DNA of 64,000 nucleotides from Saccharopolyspora_C sp040643635 (GCF_040643635.1 NZ_JBEYUS010000015.1:1-64000); one strand, 5' to 3'; shown: positions 15,722-24,452, counted from the first letter of the stretch. Notes: a model not told the origin generated them from the letters alone. A program made the numbers and translations.

Positions 15722-15740
15722 CAAAGTAAGGCTAACCTTA
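15722..15740. promoter_or_regulatory. Iron box upstream of the NRPS operon
   Basis: CAAAGTAAGGCTAACCTTA contains the core TAAGGCTAACCTTA and matches about 14 of 19 positions of the iron-box consensus, the right half best (8 of 9). It is 24 bp before the NRPS start codon, where a bound IdeR/DmdR-type repressor would block transcription. It shares the core TAAGGCTARCCTWA with the box at 6883. Confidence 0.72.
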
Positions 15741-15837
15741 TTTCACGGTCCGCCGGGTGACCAGAACCCCCGCTGCGTGCGCTACCTCTCAGCCCCGACG
15801 CGTCCGCCCGGCGGTAACCCACCCGCCCGACGTTCGG

Positions 15838-16350
15838 AGTGAACGGACCGTTCGTCCGATCTCCTTGGGCGAACGGTCCGCTCACTCACCCGCTCCCCGC
15901 CCACTCGGTCTGGGTGAACGGACCGTTCGCCTCATCTAGTCGGACGAACGGTCCGCTCACTCCGGCCGTCCGCCCGCCGGAAACACCGGAACCCGGCACC
16001 GAACCGGAGCACCTCCGGGCATGAGTGAACGGACCGTTCGTCCCATCCCGTTGGACCAACGGTCCGCTCACTCCGGCCGACCGCCGTGGATGCGCCAGCG
16101 CCCGGCGCCGAGCCGGAGCACCCCCGGAAACGAGTGAACGGACCGTTCGTCCCATCCCGTTGGACGAGCGGTCCGTTCACACCATCGACAGTCCCGTCGG
16201 AGCCCGGTGCCCGAATCCCCGAGCATCCGGGTGAACGGACCGTTGGTCCCACCTCGTCGGGCCGAGCCCCCGCCGCACCGCCACCGAGGCGACCTGAGGC
16301 GAGTGAACGGACCGTCCGTCCGATAGAACTGGACGAACGGTCCGTTCACT
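15838..16350. repeat. Cluster of five full and one half 49-bp hairpin repeats
   Basis: Complete units at 15838-15886, 15913-15961, 16024-16072, 16133-16181 and 16302-16350. A half unit at 16229-16261 keeps the left arm and loop but stops at the start of the right arm, as if deleted. Units at 15838 and 15913 end CGCTCACT in place of CGTTCACT. The last unit ends 15 bp beyond the stop of the acyltransferase gene. The 618 bp between the NRPS iron box and that gene hold no coding sequence that I can support. Confidence 0.95.
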
Positions 16351-16364
16351 CGCGAAGAGCGGAG

Positions 16365-17696
16365 TCAGCGGTCGCGCACCATCAGCGCCGAGTTCTTGCC
16401 GGGCAGGCCGATCTCACGGGCGCGGGCGAATCCGGCCTTGCCGAACGCCGCGACCGACGCTCCGTTGTGGACGTTCGGCTCGGCGACGACCCGCGCGCAC
16501 TCCGGGTCGGCGGCCAGCAGACCGGAGGCCACCTCGGCCAGCAGCGACGAGCCGAAGCCGCGCCCGATGGCGTCCTTCTCCCCGATCGCGATGTGCACGC
16601 CGAGGTCGTGCCGCTGCAGCGAGTAGCAGCCGGCGAGCTTGTCGCGCGCCACCCGGTAGAGCTCGACGTAGGCGACGTCCCGCCCGTCGCGCCGCACGAT
16701 GCACGGCAGCGAGTGCCGCCCACCGAGCTGCGCGGCGAGCTCGTCGCGCCAGCGCTGCAGCGACCACGCCTGGTTCCAGTTCACCGCCACGTGGTCCTCG
16801 TTCATCCACCGGTGCACCAACTCGGGGTCATCCGAGTCCAGCGCCACCGGCCGCAGCGACCAGCCGTCGCCGAGTTCCGGGACGGGCACCCCGGGGACGT
16901 CGGCGGCCGGGACTGCGTGCAGCGGGTTCGGCACCTCGTAGCGCACCGGAGAGACCGCGACCTTCCCGTCGACCAGGTAGCGCAGCCCGGAGCCGTTGAG
17001 CACCGCCAGGTCGGTCAGGGTGGCGCTGTTGAGCCAGTGCTGCACCACCCGTTCGGTGTCCGGATAGGTGTCGGCCAGTGCGGTGAGCCCCTCGGCCAGC
17101 ACGGCCAGCAGCTCCTGCTCGTCGGCGACTCCGCGCAGCCCGAACCGGCCGATGGCGGCGAGCGATCGGCGGGTCAGCAAGCGAGCGGTCACCTCGGCCA
17201 AGTCGGCGCGCTCGTCGAGGTTGCGCAGCGCCGGCGTCACCGTGCTCTCCACGTGCGAGGCGAGCCAGCGCCGTGCCTCGTCCTCGGTCGACACGCCCTG
17301 CCCGAGCACGTCGACCTCGTCGTTGCCCGCCAGCGGGTCCACCGCGCCGGTGCGGACCGCGTCCAGCAGCCAGTCCAGCAAGGTGCCGGAACCTTCGGCG
17401 TTGATCGGGGCGTCCGCGGTGGCCCTGCCGCGCGCGTCCGCCGAGCAGGCCGCGGCCAGCAGCGCGGAGTCGGCGAGGTCCCCGGAGTCCGCGACGCGGA
17501 TCGGGCCGAACCCGTGCGCGCCGGTCGGCGAGCGGTAGGTGACCTCGGTGGTGAACCGCAGGGGCCCGATCGTCACCTTCAGCGGCCCCGCCTCGATCGG
17601 GGTGTGCGTTTCCGCGAGCCACCTCCGCAACAACACCGCCGCCCGCGGGTCCACCTGCACGTTCTCGGCCACACCTGTCACACGCCACCTCTTCAC
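16365..17696 (-). CDS. N-hydroxyornithine/lysine acyltransferase (GNAT, IucB/MbtK-like) with a long N-terminal region
   Basis: 443 residues. The C-terminal 170 residues are a GNAT acyltransferase of the siderophore type: HRWMNEDHVAVNWNQAW, YVELYRVARDKL, a DLGVHIAIG strand, the GRGFGSSLL acyl-CoA loop, and EPNVHNGASVAAFGKAGF. Such enzymes acetylate or otherwise acylate the N-hydroxy group of hydroxyornithine or hydroxylysine, giving the hydroxamate. The first 270 residues or so are not a GNAT domain and I do not recognise them; they are helical in character in the second half and may be a remnant or relative of another siderophore enzyme. An ATG start fits. Hairpin-repeat clusters lie on both sides. 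Confidence 0.82.
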   Translation of the reverse strand: MKRWRVTGVAENVQVDPRAAVLLRRWLAETHTPIEAGPLKVTIGPLRFTTEVTYRSPTGAHGFGPIRVADSGDLADSALLAAACSADARGRATADAPINAEGSGTLLDWLLDAVRTGAVDPLAGNDEVDVLGQGVSTEDEARRWLASHVESTVTPALRNLDERADLAEVTARLLTRRSLAAIGRFGLRGVADEQELLAVLAEGLTALADTYPDTERVVQHWLNSATLTDLAVLNGSGLRYLVDGKVAVSPVRYEVPNPLHAVPAADVPGVPVPELGDGWSLRPVALDSDDPELVHRWMNEDHVAVNWNQAWSLQRWRDELAAQLGGRHSLPCIVRRDGRDVAYVELYRVARDKLAGCYSLQRHDLGVHIAIGEKDAIGRGFGSSLLAEVASGLLAADPECARVVAEPNVHNGASVAAFGKAGFARAREIGLPGKNSALMVRDR

Positions 17697-17780
17697 GCTG
17701 CGTTGGGAACGCCGACCCTAACCCAGCCGACCGGGGGACGGACCGGCGTTCTCCGGTGCCTCCGGTCACCACCGTCGCGG

Positions 17781-18231
17781 AGTGAACGGACCGTTCGACC
17801 GACTGGACCGGACGAACGGTCCGTTCACCCGAAACTCCGCGCCGCCGACCGGGTGACGCCGGCCCCGGAGTCGCACCACCACTGCGGTGCCGAGCGAACG
17901 GACCGTTCGACCAGTTGGACGGGACGAACGGTCCCCTCACTCCCGGCGATCGGCGGGGCGGCCACCGAGCCGCGTTCCGGCAGCGGCAGGCGGAGTGAAC
18001 GGACCGTTCGCCCAACCAGATCGGACGAACGGTCCGCTCACTCGCAACGATCAGAGCGAACGGGCCGTCCGCCCGATGCGGTGGGACGAACGGTCCGTTC
18101 ACTCCATCCGAATCAGTCCGGAGGAGTCGGGCGAGGGGCTTCGCAGCGCTCCCGGTCGGCATCGCGCCCGACGGCAGCACCGGGTGAACGGACCGTTCGC
18201 CCAACCAGATCGGACGAACGGTCCGTTCACT
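17781..18231. repeat. Cluster of five 49-bp hairpin repeats
   Basis: Complete units at 17781-17829, 17893-17941, 17994-18042, 18055-18103 and 18183-18231. The 17893 unit (right arm GGTCCCCTCACT) and the 18055 unit (left arm AGCGAACGGGCCGTCCGCCC) are the most diverged. The units at 17994 and 18183 share the same arm variant and loop (left arm end GCCC, loop AACCAGATC), which suggests a recent duplication or conversion. The last unit ends 15 bp past the stop of the ABC ATPase gene. Nothing else is visible in this gap. Confidence 0.95.
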
Positions 18232-18245
18232 CCGGGGAAGTGGGG

Positions 18246-19007
18246 TCAGAGGACTCGTTCGAGGAACTCCCGGGTCCGCGCCTCCCGCGGCGCGAGCAGC
18301 ACGTCGGCGGGCGGGCCGGTTTCGACCACTCGGCCTTCGTCGAGGAACACGACGGTGTCCGCGACCTCCCGGGCGAAGCCGATCTCGTGGGTGACGACGA
18401 CCATGGTGAGCCCACCGCGGGCGAGGTCCTTCAGCACGGCGAGCACTTCGCCGACCAGTTGCGGGTCGAGCGCGCTGGTGGGTTCGTCGAACAGCAGCAC
18501 CTTCGGTTCCACGGCGACGGCCCGTGCGATCGCCACCCGCTGCTGCTGGCCGCCGGAGAGCCGCCGCGGGTAGGAGTCGGCGTGCTCGGCGAGCCCGACG
18601 TCGCGCAGCGCCGCCAGCGCCCGCGCCGACGCGTCCTTTGTGGACATCCGTCGGACCCCGATGAGCGCTTCGGCCACGTTGCCGAGCGCGGTCATGTGCG
18701 GGAACAGGTGGAACCCTTGGAAGACCATGCCGATCTCGGCGCGCTGCCTGGCGACGACCCGGTCCGGCAGTTCGTGCAACTTGCCACCGGATTCGCGGTA
18801 GCCGACGAGCGATCCGCCCACCTGCACCCGCCCGGCATCGACCTTCTCCAGGTGGTTGAGGCAGCGCAGCAGGGTGCTCTTGCCGGATCCGGACGGCCCG
18901 ATGATGCAGGTGACGGACCCTTCGGCGGCGCTGAGGTCGACCCCGCGCAGCACCGGCACCGGCCCGTAGCTCTTGCGCACCCCGCGCACGTCGATCATCG
19001 CGGTCAT
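18246..19007 (-). CDS. Polar amino-acid ABC transporter, ATP-binding protein
   Basis: A 253-residue ATPase with Walker A GPSGSGKST (near residue 38), Q-loop VFQGFHLFPHMT, signature LSGGQQQR, Walker B VLLFDEPTSALD and the switch His in VVTHE. The pattern is that of the GlnQ/HisP group that energises uptake of polar amino acids. The ATG at 19007 overlaps the permease stop by 4 bp; a second in-frame ATG lies three codons later. The solute specificity cannot be read from the ATPase. Confidence 0.95.
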   Translation of the reverse strand: MTAMIDVRGVRKSYGPVPVLRGVDLSAAEGSVTCIIGPSGSGKSTLLRCLNHLEKVDAGRVQVGGSLVGYRESGGKLHELPDRVVARQRAEIGMVFQGFHLFPHMTALGNVAEALIGVRRMSTKDASARALAALRDVGLAEHADSYPRRLSGGQQQRVAIARAVAVEPKVLLFDEPTSALDPQLVGEVLAVLKDLARGGLTMVVVTHEIGFAREVADTVVFLDEGRVVETGPPADVLLAPREARTREFLERVL

Positions 19008-19891
19008 CGCCCGCCTCCCAGGATTCGCCGCCACGGCGCCGGTTCCGCGTCGCGCCGGGCTCCTCGGGCGTAGTACCGCTCGACGTGGTGCTGGGCGACC
19101 GTCAGCAGCGAGGTGACGACGAGGTACCAGGCGGTCGCGACCAGCAGCAGCGGGATCACCTGGTAGTTGCGGTTGTAGATCAGCTGCACCGAGTGCAGCA
19201 GGTCGTGCACGGCGATGACGCTGACGATCGAGGTGCCCTTCAGCGTGCCGATGAGCATGTTCGCGGCGGGCGGCACGATCGCGCGCATCGCCTGCGGCAG
19301 CACGATGCGCCGCAGGGTCCGGCCGCGCGTCATCCCCAGCGCCTGCGCGGATTCGGACTGCCCGGGGTCGACGGAGAGGATGCCGCCGCGCACCACTTCC
19401 CCGGCGTAGGCCGCTTCGTGCAGCACCAGGCCGATGATCGCGGTGGTGACGCCGCCGAGCAGGTCCACGGTGCTGATGGAGAACTCCCCGACGCCGAGCA
19501 CCGGGTACAGCGCGCCGATGTTGAACCAGAACAGCAGCTGCACCAGCACCGGCACCGAGCGGAAGAACCAGGTGTAGCCCCAGCTGACCGCGGCCAGCAC
19601 CGGGTTCCCGGACAGCCGCAGCACGGCGAGCACCGTGCCGAGGGCGAACCCGAGCAGCATCGTCACCGCGGTGAGCCACACCGTCAGCCACAACCCGTGC
19701 AGCACCGCCGGTGTGAGGAGGTAGGCACCGACGACGTTCCACTGGAAGTTCGGGTTCGTCGCCACCGAGAACACGGCGCCCGCCAGCAGCGCCAGCACCA
19801 CGGCCGCCGCCACCCAGCGCAGCGGACGGCGCAGCGGAACCACTTCGGGAACGTCCCCGACGGTTTCCGGGACGACTCGCAGTTGGGACAT
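19004..19891 (-). CDS. Polar amino-acid ABC transporter, permease
   Basis: A 295-residue HisM/GlnP-type permease with about five to six membrane spans. It has the family segment GLWLTVWLTAVTMLLGFALG at the first inner span, FFRSVPVLVQL, and an EAA loop (HEAAYAGEVVRGGILSVDPGQSESAQALGM) that docks on the ATPase. The start at 19891 is chosen over one 17 codons upstream because GGGAG precedes it. It is divergent from the binding-protein gene and coupled to the ATPase gene. Confidence 0.93.
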   Translation of the reverse strand: MSQLRVVPETVGDVPEVVPLRRPLRWVAAAVVLALLAGAVFSVATNPNFQWNVVGAYLLTPAVLHGLWLTVWLTAVTMLLGFALGTVLAVLRLSGNPVLAAVSWGYTWFFRSVPVLVQLLFWFNIGALYPVLGVGEFSISTVDLLGGVTTAIIGLVLHEAAYAGEVVRGGILSVDPGQSESAQALGMTRGRTLRRIVLPQAMRAIVPPAANMLIGTLKGTSIVSVIAVHDLLHSVQLIYNRNYQVIPLLLVATAWYLVVTSLLTVAQHHVERYYARGARRDAEPAPWRRILGGGR

Positions 19892-20197
19892 GATCTCCCG
19901 CCTGTGCAAGGGAATCGGGACTTCGAACATCCATCCGTGCACCGACCCGGGTCAAGTCCGCGGAATCCCCGTCCCACCCTGTGGCCGCCGTTGACACCTC
20001 CGGTCGAATCCGGTGAAGCTCGGCGGGTGCCCGCTCGGACGTGCCTGGTAGCGCGAACCCACATCGACCTCGCCCTGGTCTGGTCGGCGTCCTGTCGACG
20101 CCACCGCTGACCCCAGGCCCACCGCGCCCCGCCCTGCCCGGATCCCGGGGCGCTCCCGACGATTCCCGCCGCCCGCGCGGCGCGGAAGGGGACCACG
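19892..20197. other. Divergent promoter region of the ABC transporter
   Basis: 306 bp between permease and binding protein. A TTGACA hexamer lies at about 19990-19995 on the plus strand and could be a -35 box for the binding-protein gene, but I see no convincing -10 at 17 bp. No riboswitch motif or strong palindrome stands out. Confidence 0.4.
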
Positions 20198-21121
20198 ATG
20201 CGCACCGGACATCGCGCGGCGACCGCGCTCGCCGTGCTGTTGAGCGGAATTCTGCTCGCCGCCTGCGGCCCGGCCCCTGATCCGGACGCGATCGCGCCGG
20301 GCCTCGACCCGCAGGCCGACGTGGTCTCCGGCGTCGGGCGCAGCGAGGCGGCGGCCGCGCTGCTGCCCGCGCGGGTCCGCGACGGCGGGGTGCTGCGCAT
20401 CGGCCGCTCCGTCGGCGGAGCGCCGCCGACCGCGTTCTACCTGGCGGACGGCAGCACCGCAGTCGGCCTCGACGTGGACATGACCGAGGCGGTGGCCCGC
20501 AAGCTGGGCCTGCGGGTCGAGGCGCAGGACGCCGCGTTCGAGACGATCCTTCCCGCGCTGGGCAGCGGCAAGTACGACGCGGGCACCGGGAACTTCGGCG
20601 TCACCGAGGAGCGCAAGCGCACCATCGACTTCGCCACCTACGTCCGCGACGGGCAGGGATTCGCGGTGCGCAGCGGTGACGACCGCGGCCCGATCACCGA
20701 CGTCACCGCGCTGTGCGGGCAGACCGTCGGCACCGCGAAGGGCACCACCTTCGAAACGACCCTGTCCGCGCGATCCCACCGCTGCACCGACCAGGGCCGC
20801 CCCGCCTACCGGGTGGAGGTGTTCTCGGAGAGCAGCGCCCTGTACTCCGCGCTCGCCCAGGGCAAGGTCGACGCGATCATGAGCACCGTCAACGGCTTGC
20901 GCTACGCGGCGACGCAACAACCGGCGCTGCGGTTGACCAACGAGTTCCGCAGTCTCGACGTCGGCTTCGCGCTGCCGAAGGGCTCGCCGCTGGCCCCGGC
21001 GTTGCAGGCGGCGGTGAACGAGCTGATCCGCGACGGGTCCTACGCCCGCATCCTCGGCAAGTGGGGCGTGTCCGCATCGGCCATCGGCGAATCGCAGGTC
21101 AGTCCCCCGGAGATCCACTGA
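20198..21121 (+). CDS. Amino-acid ABC transporter substrate-binding lipoprotein
   Basis: A 307-residue extracellular solute-binding protein of family 3. The N-terminus is a lipoprotein signal (basic start, hydrophobic core, lipobox LLAAC with Cys at residue 25). The mature domain shows the typical LRIGRSVGGAPPTAFY strand, GLDVDMTEAVARKLGL, and TIDFATYVRDGQGFAVR. It is divergent from the permease and ATPase genes and almost certainly their partner. ATG start behind GGAAGGGG. Confidence 0.94.
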   Translation: MRTGHRAATALAVLLSGILLAACGPAPDPDAIAPGLDPQADVVSGVGRSEAAAALLPARVRDGGVLRIGRSVGGAPPTAFYLADGSTAVGLDVDMTEAVARKLGLRVEAQDAAFETILPALGSGKYDAGTGNFGVTEERKRTIDFATYVRDGQGFAVRSGDDRGPITDVTALCGQTVGTAKGTTFETTLSARSHRCTDQGRPAYRVEVFSESSALYSALAQGKVDAIMSTVNGLRYAATQQPALRLTNEFRSLDVGFALPKGSPLAPALQAAVNELIRDGSYARILGKWGVSASAIGESQVSPPEIH

Positions 21122-21234
21122 GCACGCCACTACTCGATCAGGTGGTGATCGCGCCGCTCCACCGCGCGCGGGGTCCGGATCAGACCTACTCTCCTCGGCG
21201 AGTCGACCCTCGCCTGTGGAGAGGAGTGTCCAAC

Positions 21235-22191
21235 GTGGAGGACTCCGCACAAGCCGTCGTCCCGCTCCGTCCCGGATTCGACATCCAGGTACGAGGTTTC
21301 CACCGCCGCCAGGTCACCGAGCACATCGAGCTGCTCGAGGACCAGCTGCGGATGGTCAGCATCGATCGCAACGAGGCGGTGGCGCTGAACACCGACCTCC
21401 GCCGCCTCTGCGACGACGCGCGGCGCGACCTCGCCGAAGCCGAACTCCGCCTCAAACGCATCGAAGCCTCCGACACCGGGCTTCCGCACGCGTCGCAACG
21501 CGTGCAGAACATGCTGTCGCTGGCCGAGGAAGAAGTGCAGACGCTGCGCGAGCAGGCGCAGCGGCAGGCGGAGACCATCCGAGGCAGCGCGGAATACGAG
21601 GCGCAGCAACTGCTCGACGAGGCCGGTGCGGCCGCGGAGGCGATGCGGGCCGAATGCGCCCGCCTCGTCGACGAGCTCGACGTCCGGCAACGCGAGATCC
21701 GCCGGGAGCACGAGCAGAGCCTCGCCGACATCCGGGAGCGCGAGCGCGCCATGCGCCACGCCATCCGGGACGAGTACAAGTCGGTCGTCACGACCGCGCA
21801 GGAGGAAGCCGACGCACTGCTCGCCCGCACCCGCTGGGAGTGCGGCAGGCGCGACGCCGAGACCGAGCAGCTGCGGCTCGACGTCCTGCAGGACCTGCAC
21901 ACCAAGCAGGCCCGGATGGAGGAACTGCGCACCGCGGTCATGTCCTCCCTGGAGAACGTCGGCAGGCTCGTCGGCGCCTCCAGCAACGAGATCGCCGCGC
22001 AGGAGATCGACAACGTCATCGACGCCGAACTCGTCGGCGAACCGGCGCACCACGTGTGGCTGCCGGAGCCGCGCGGGGACACCCAGAGCTACCTGATCCC
22101 GCTCGAGTCCCCCTTCAACGGTGGTGCCGCACCCGCGGAACCCGCCGAGACCGCCGAAGCCGAACCGACCGAAGCCGTCCAGCGGAACTGA
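21235..22191 (+). CDS. DivIVA-like coiled-coil protein
   Basis: A 318-residue, mostly coiled-coil protein. The N-terminal PGFDIQVRGFHRRQVTEHIELLEDQL resembles the DivIVA lipid-binding head (FD-x-RGY-x-RQVDEYL in the family); a charged coiled coil follows to about residue 250, and an acidic, Ala/Pro/Glu-rich tail closes it. DivIVA relatives mark cell poles and septa in actinomycetes. GTG at 21235 is preferred because GGAGAGGA lies about nine bases upstream; a GTG at 21226 overlaps that site. The small membrane-protein gene follows after 14 bp and probably works with it. Confidence 0.8.
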   Translation: MEDSAQAVVPLRPGFDIQVRGFHRRQVTEHIELLEDQLRMVSIDRNEAVALNTDLRRLCDDARRDLAEAELRLKRIEASDTGLPHASQRVQNMLSLAEEEVQTLREQAQRQAETIRGSAEYEAQQLLDEAGAAAEAMRAECARLVDELDVRQREIRREHEQSLADIRERERAMRHAIRDEYKSVVTTAQEEADALLARTRWECGRRDAETEQLRLDVLQDLHTKQARMEELRTAVMSSLENVGRLVGASSNEIAAQEIDNVIDAELVGEPAHHVWLPEPRGDTQSYLIPLESPFNGGAAPAEPAETAEAEPTEAVQRN

Positions 22192-22205
22192 TTCGGAGCG
22201 AGTAC

Positions 22206-22610
22206 GTGGAGCTAGTCGTCTTGTCCTTCGCCGGCGGCGCGGTGGTCGCCGCCCTGCTCTTCTGGCCGCTGCTGCGCCGGGCCCGCACGCACGCGGACGG
22301 GCCGCCCACCGGCAAGCACGCGCTGCGCGCCCCGCGGGCCACCGCCCCGGCGGCCGCCGCCGGGACCACGGCCACCGCGCGGCCCGCCACCGGCGAGGCC
22401 GACGCCGAACCGCACCCCATCCCCCGCCAGGAGACGGCCGCGGACCGCGCCACGGAACCCGTCCCCGACGAGCCCGCCACCGGCAACGAGCTCGGCGTCA
22501 CCGTCTCGACGCTGCCGACGGCGCTGTTCCACGAGCACTACGAGGCGAAGTTCCGCCGCACCCGCGACCGCATCGACCGGCTCCGCGACCAGCTCCACGA
22601 GCAGAACTGA
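22206..22610 (+). CDS. Small single-span membrane protein, unknown function
   Basis: 134 residues: an N-terminal membrane segment (LVVLSFAGGAVVAALLFWPLL), a long Ala/Pro/Thr-rich linker of low complexity, and a charged C-terminal helix (LFHEHYEAKFRRTRDRIDRL). The GTG start has GGAGCG upstream and follows the DivIVA-like gene by 14 bp. I do not recognise a named family. An envelope or cell-division accessory role is inferred from the operon partner only. Confidence 0.75.
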   Translation: MELVVLSFAGGAVVAALLFWPLLRRARTHADGPPTGKHALRAPRATAPAAAAGTTATARPATGEADAEPHPIPRQETAADRATEPVPDEPATGNELGVTVSTLPTALFHEHYEAKFRRTRDRIDRLRDQLHEQN

Positions 22611-22621
22611 CCGCACGCCCC

Positions 22622-22665
22622 ACGGCGGCAACGACTCGGTGATATCACCGAGTCGTTGCCGCCGT
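22622..22665. terminator. Perfect 44-bp palindrome, terminator hairpin
   Basis: A perfect inverted repeat of two 22-bp arms with no spacer, centred on GATATC at 22641-22646; the left arm begins ACGGCGGCAACGACTC. It starts 11 bp after the stop of the small membrane-protein gene. There is no T-run of note. It would fold into a very stable hairpin and most simply ends the preceding operon. Confidence 0.8.
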
Positions 22666-22830
22666 TCCTGTTGCGCGCGCACCGGGTTGCGGCCGACCGG
22701 AGCAGCGCGCCGCCGCCGAACGCGCCCCCGCGCGGCCGCCGCGGATGCCTCCGAGCGGGACCCACCGCACCGTGTTGTTAGGTTCGGCGCCTACCGCGCC
22801 CAGCCGCGAACCCGAACGGTGGAGAACCCA

Positions 22831-23964
22831 GTGTCGAGTCCCGCAACGCCCCCCACGCTGTACCTGGTCGCCACGACCGGGAATCCGAACTACGGCGACG
22901 AGCTGATCGCCGCGACCTGGCTGAAGTACCTCGCCCAGGTCGCCCCGGACAGCGAGGTGTGGCTCGACTGCCCCAACCCCGGCCCCAGCGAAGTACTGCT
23001 CGGCCACCTGCACCCGCACGTCCGGTTCACCGACACGCTGTGGCGGCTGTGCTGGTCGGCGCCCTCCGACGAACCGTGGGAGGTGGCGTCGTTCGTGCAG
23101 CACGCCATGATCAACCCGGGGCTGGCGCCGCACTGGCTGGCGGGCATCGAGCTCGCCGCGCGCGCCGACCTGGTGCACATCATCGGCGGCGGGTTCATCA
23201 ACTCCATCTGGCCGCGGCACTACGGGCTGCTGGCGGGCGCGGTCGCCGCGGTGCGCCGCTCCGGCGGGCGCGCCGTGATGACCGGGCAGGGCCTGTGGCC
23301 GACACCGGAGGAGGCGCGCCCGCTGGTGCGCAACCTCGCCTCGCAGTTCGAGCTGATCGACGTGCGCGACGAACCGTCCGCCGAACTGCTCGACTCCGCG
23401 GGCCAGCTCACCGCCACCGGCGACGACATGTTCTTCGGCATCGCCCCCGAGCTGTACCGCACCGACGACCTGCGCGACGTGATGATCTGCCTGCAGTCGG
23501 ACCTGCTGGACGTCACGGTGCCCGCGCTGGCCGGGTTCCTGCTCGACACGCTGCGCGCCTGGGACGTGCGGCCCGAGCAGGTCGGCGTCATCGAAGGCAT
23601 CCCGCGGGTGGACCGCGAGGTGTTCGCCCTCGTCGAGCACGACCTGCCCGGCGCCCGCTTCTACCCGTTCTCCGAGATCATGGACCACGGGCTGCCCGCG
23701 GCCGCCGGCCAGCGCTGGCTGTCGACCCGGTTCCACATGCACCTGATGGCCGCGGCGGCCGGGGCGCACGGCGTCGCCGTGTCGATCAACTCCGGGTACT
23801 ACACGAACAAGCACCGCTCGCTGATCCAGCGCGGCTCCGGCTGGGGCCTCAGCGAAGGCCTCCAGGTGCCGCCGCAGCCGCAGGAGGGCGGCTACGAGCG
23901 GTCGACGCTGGACGCGCTGCAGGAGGCCAAGTCGAAGCTCGCCTGGTCCATCTACGGGGACTGA
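22831..23964 (+). CDS. Polysaccharide pyruvyl transferase family protein
   Basis: 377 residues, GTG start with GGAGAA five bases upstream. Family features: GNPNYGDELIAATWLKYL near the N-terminus, HIIGGGFINSIWPRHY, VMTGQGLWPTPEE, DVRDEPSAELL, TGDDMFFGI, and the late STRFHMHLMAAAAGAHGVAVS where the conserved His lies. These enzymes (PF04230, CsaB-like) add ketal pyruvate to cell-wall glycans using phosphoenolpyruvate. It seems monocistronic, so the acceptor glycan is unknown. Confidence 0.88.
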   Translation: MSSPATPPTLYLVATTGNPNYGDELIAATWLKYLAQVAPDSEVWLDCPNPGPSEVLLGHLHPHVRFTDTLWRLCWSAPSDEPWEVASFVQHAMINPGLAPHWLAGIELAARADLVHIIGGGFINSIWPRHYGLLAGAVAAVRRSGGRAVMTGQGLWPTPEEARPLVRNLASQFELIDVRDEPSAELLDSAGQLTATGDDMFFGIAPELYRTDDLRDVMICLQSDLLDVTVPALAGFLLDTLRAWDVRPEQVGVIEGIPRVDREVFALVEHDLPGARFYPFSEIMDHGLPAAAGQRWLSTRFHMHLMAAAAGAHGVAVSINSGYYTNKHRSLIQRGSGWGLSEGLQVPPQPQEGGYERSTLDALQEAKSKLAWSIYGD

Positions 23965-23989
23965 ACCGCCGAGCCGGGCGGCGACGCGA

Positions 23990-24232
23990 TCAGGCCGCCG
24001 CCTGCCCGGTCTCGCAGGTGCCCTCGGCGCGGGGCCGCAGCACGTGGATGTCCGCGGACGATGTCTCAGGCTCCGTCTCCGCCTGGGCGGACTCGGCGTC
24101 CGCCCGGCGGTCGGCGATGTAGAAGGGGGCTGCGGCCAGCACCGGCACCAGCATCCCCGCCAGCATGATCAGAATTGAAGTCCCCGTACTCAAGGCCACC
24201 GAACCCCGCGCGGTGGGAGGCGGACCCCCCAC
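23990..24232 (-). CDS. Small membrane protein, hypothetical
   Basis: Up to 80 residues with one membrane segment (ILIMLAGMLVPVLAAAPFYIA) and an acidic tail holding one Cys (GTCETG). The start is uncertain: GTG at 24232 or an internal GTG/TTG nearer the membrane segment. No family recognised. Support comes from the clear hydrophobic span and the lack of a competing gene. Confidence 0.45.
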   Translation of the reverse strand: MGGPPPTARGSVALSTGTSILIMLAGMLVPVLAAAPFYIADRRADAESAQAETEPETSSADIHVLRPRAEGTCETGQAAA

Positions 24233-24452
24233 GACCGAACACGCCGAACGAACGTGTCGTTTGCCTCATCGTCGTGGCTGAGGGTGTTCGTTAACACGGT
24301 CCGAAAGTGCTCCTGATCACGCTGCTCGCGAGCGCCCCCACCACCGCTGACCACCCGCGGCACCGCCCCCGTCGCGCGCGGGCGGCCGTTGCGGAGGGTG
24401 ATCGGATCGGGCGGCCCGCCGACGTGCGAAAACCGTGCCGCCGCAACGACTT

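Noticed and set aside
19892..20197. Riboswitch in the transporter leader
   Set aside because: I could not find any known aptamer core motif on either strand; only a possible -35 box.
18246..21121. Siderophore uptake ABC system
   Set aside because: The ATPase, the permease with a HisM/GlnP-type fold, and the family-3 binding protein are of the polar amino-acid type. No ferric-siderophore binding protein (FepB/FhuD type) is in the window.
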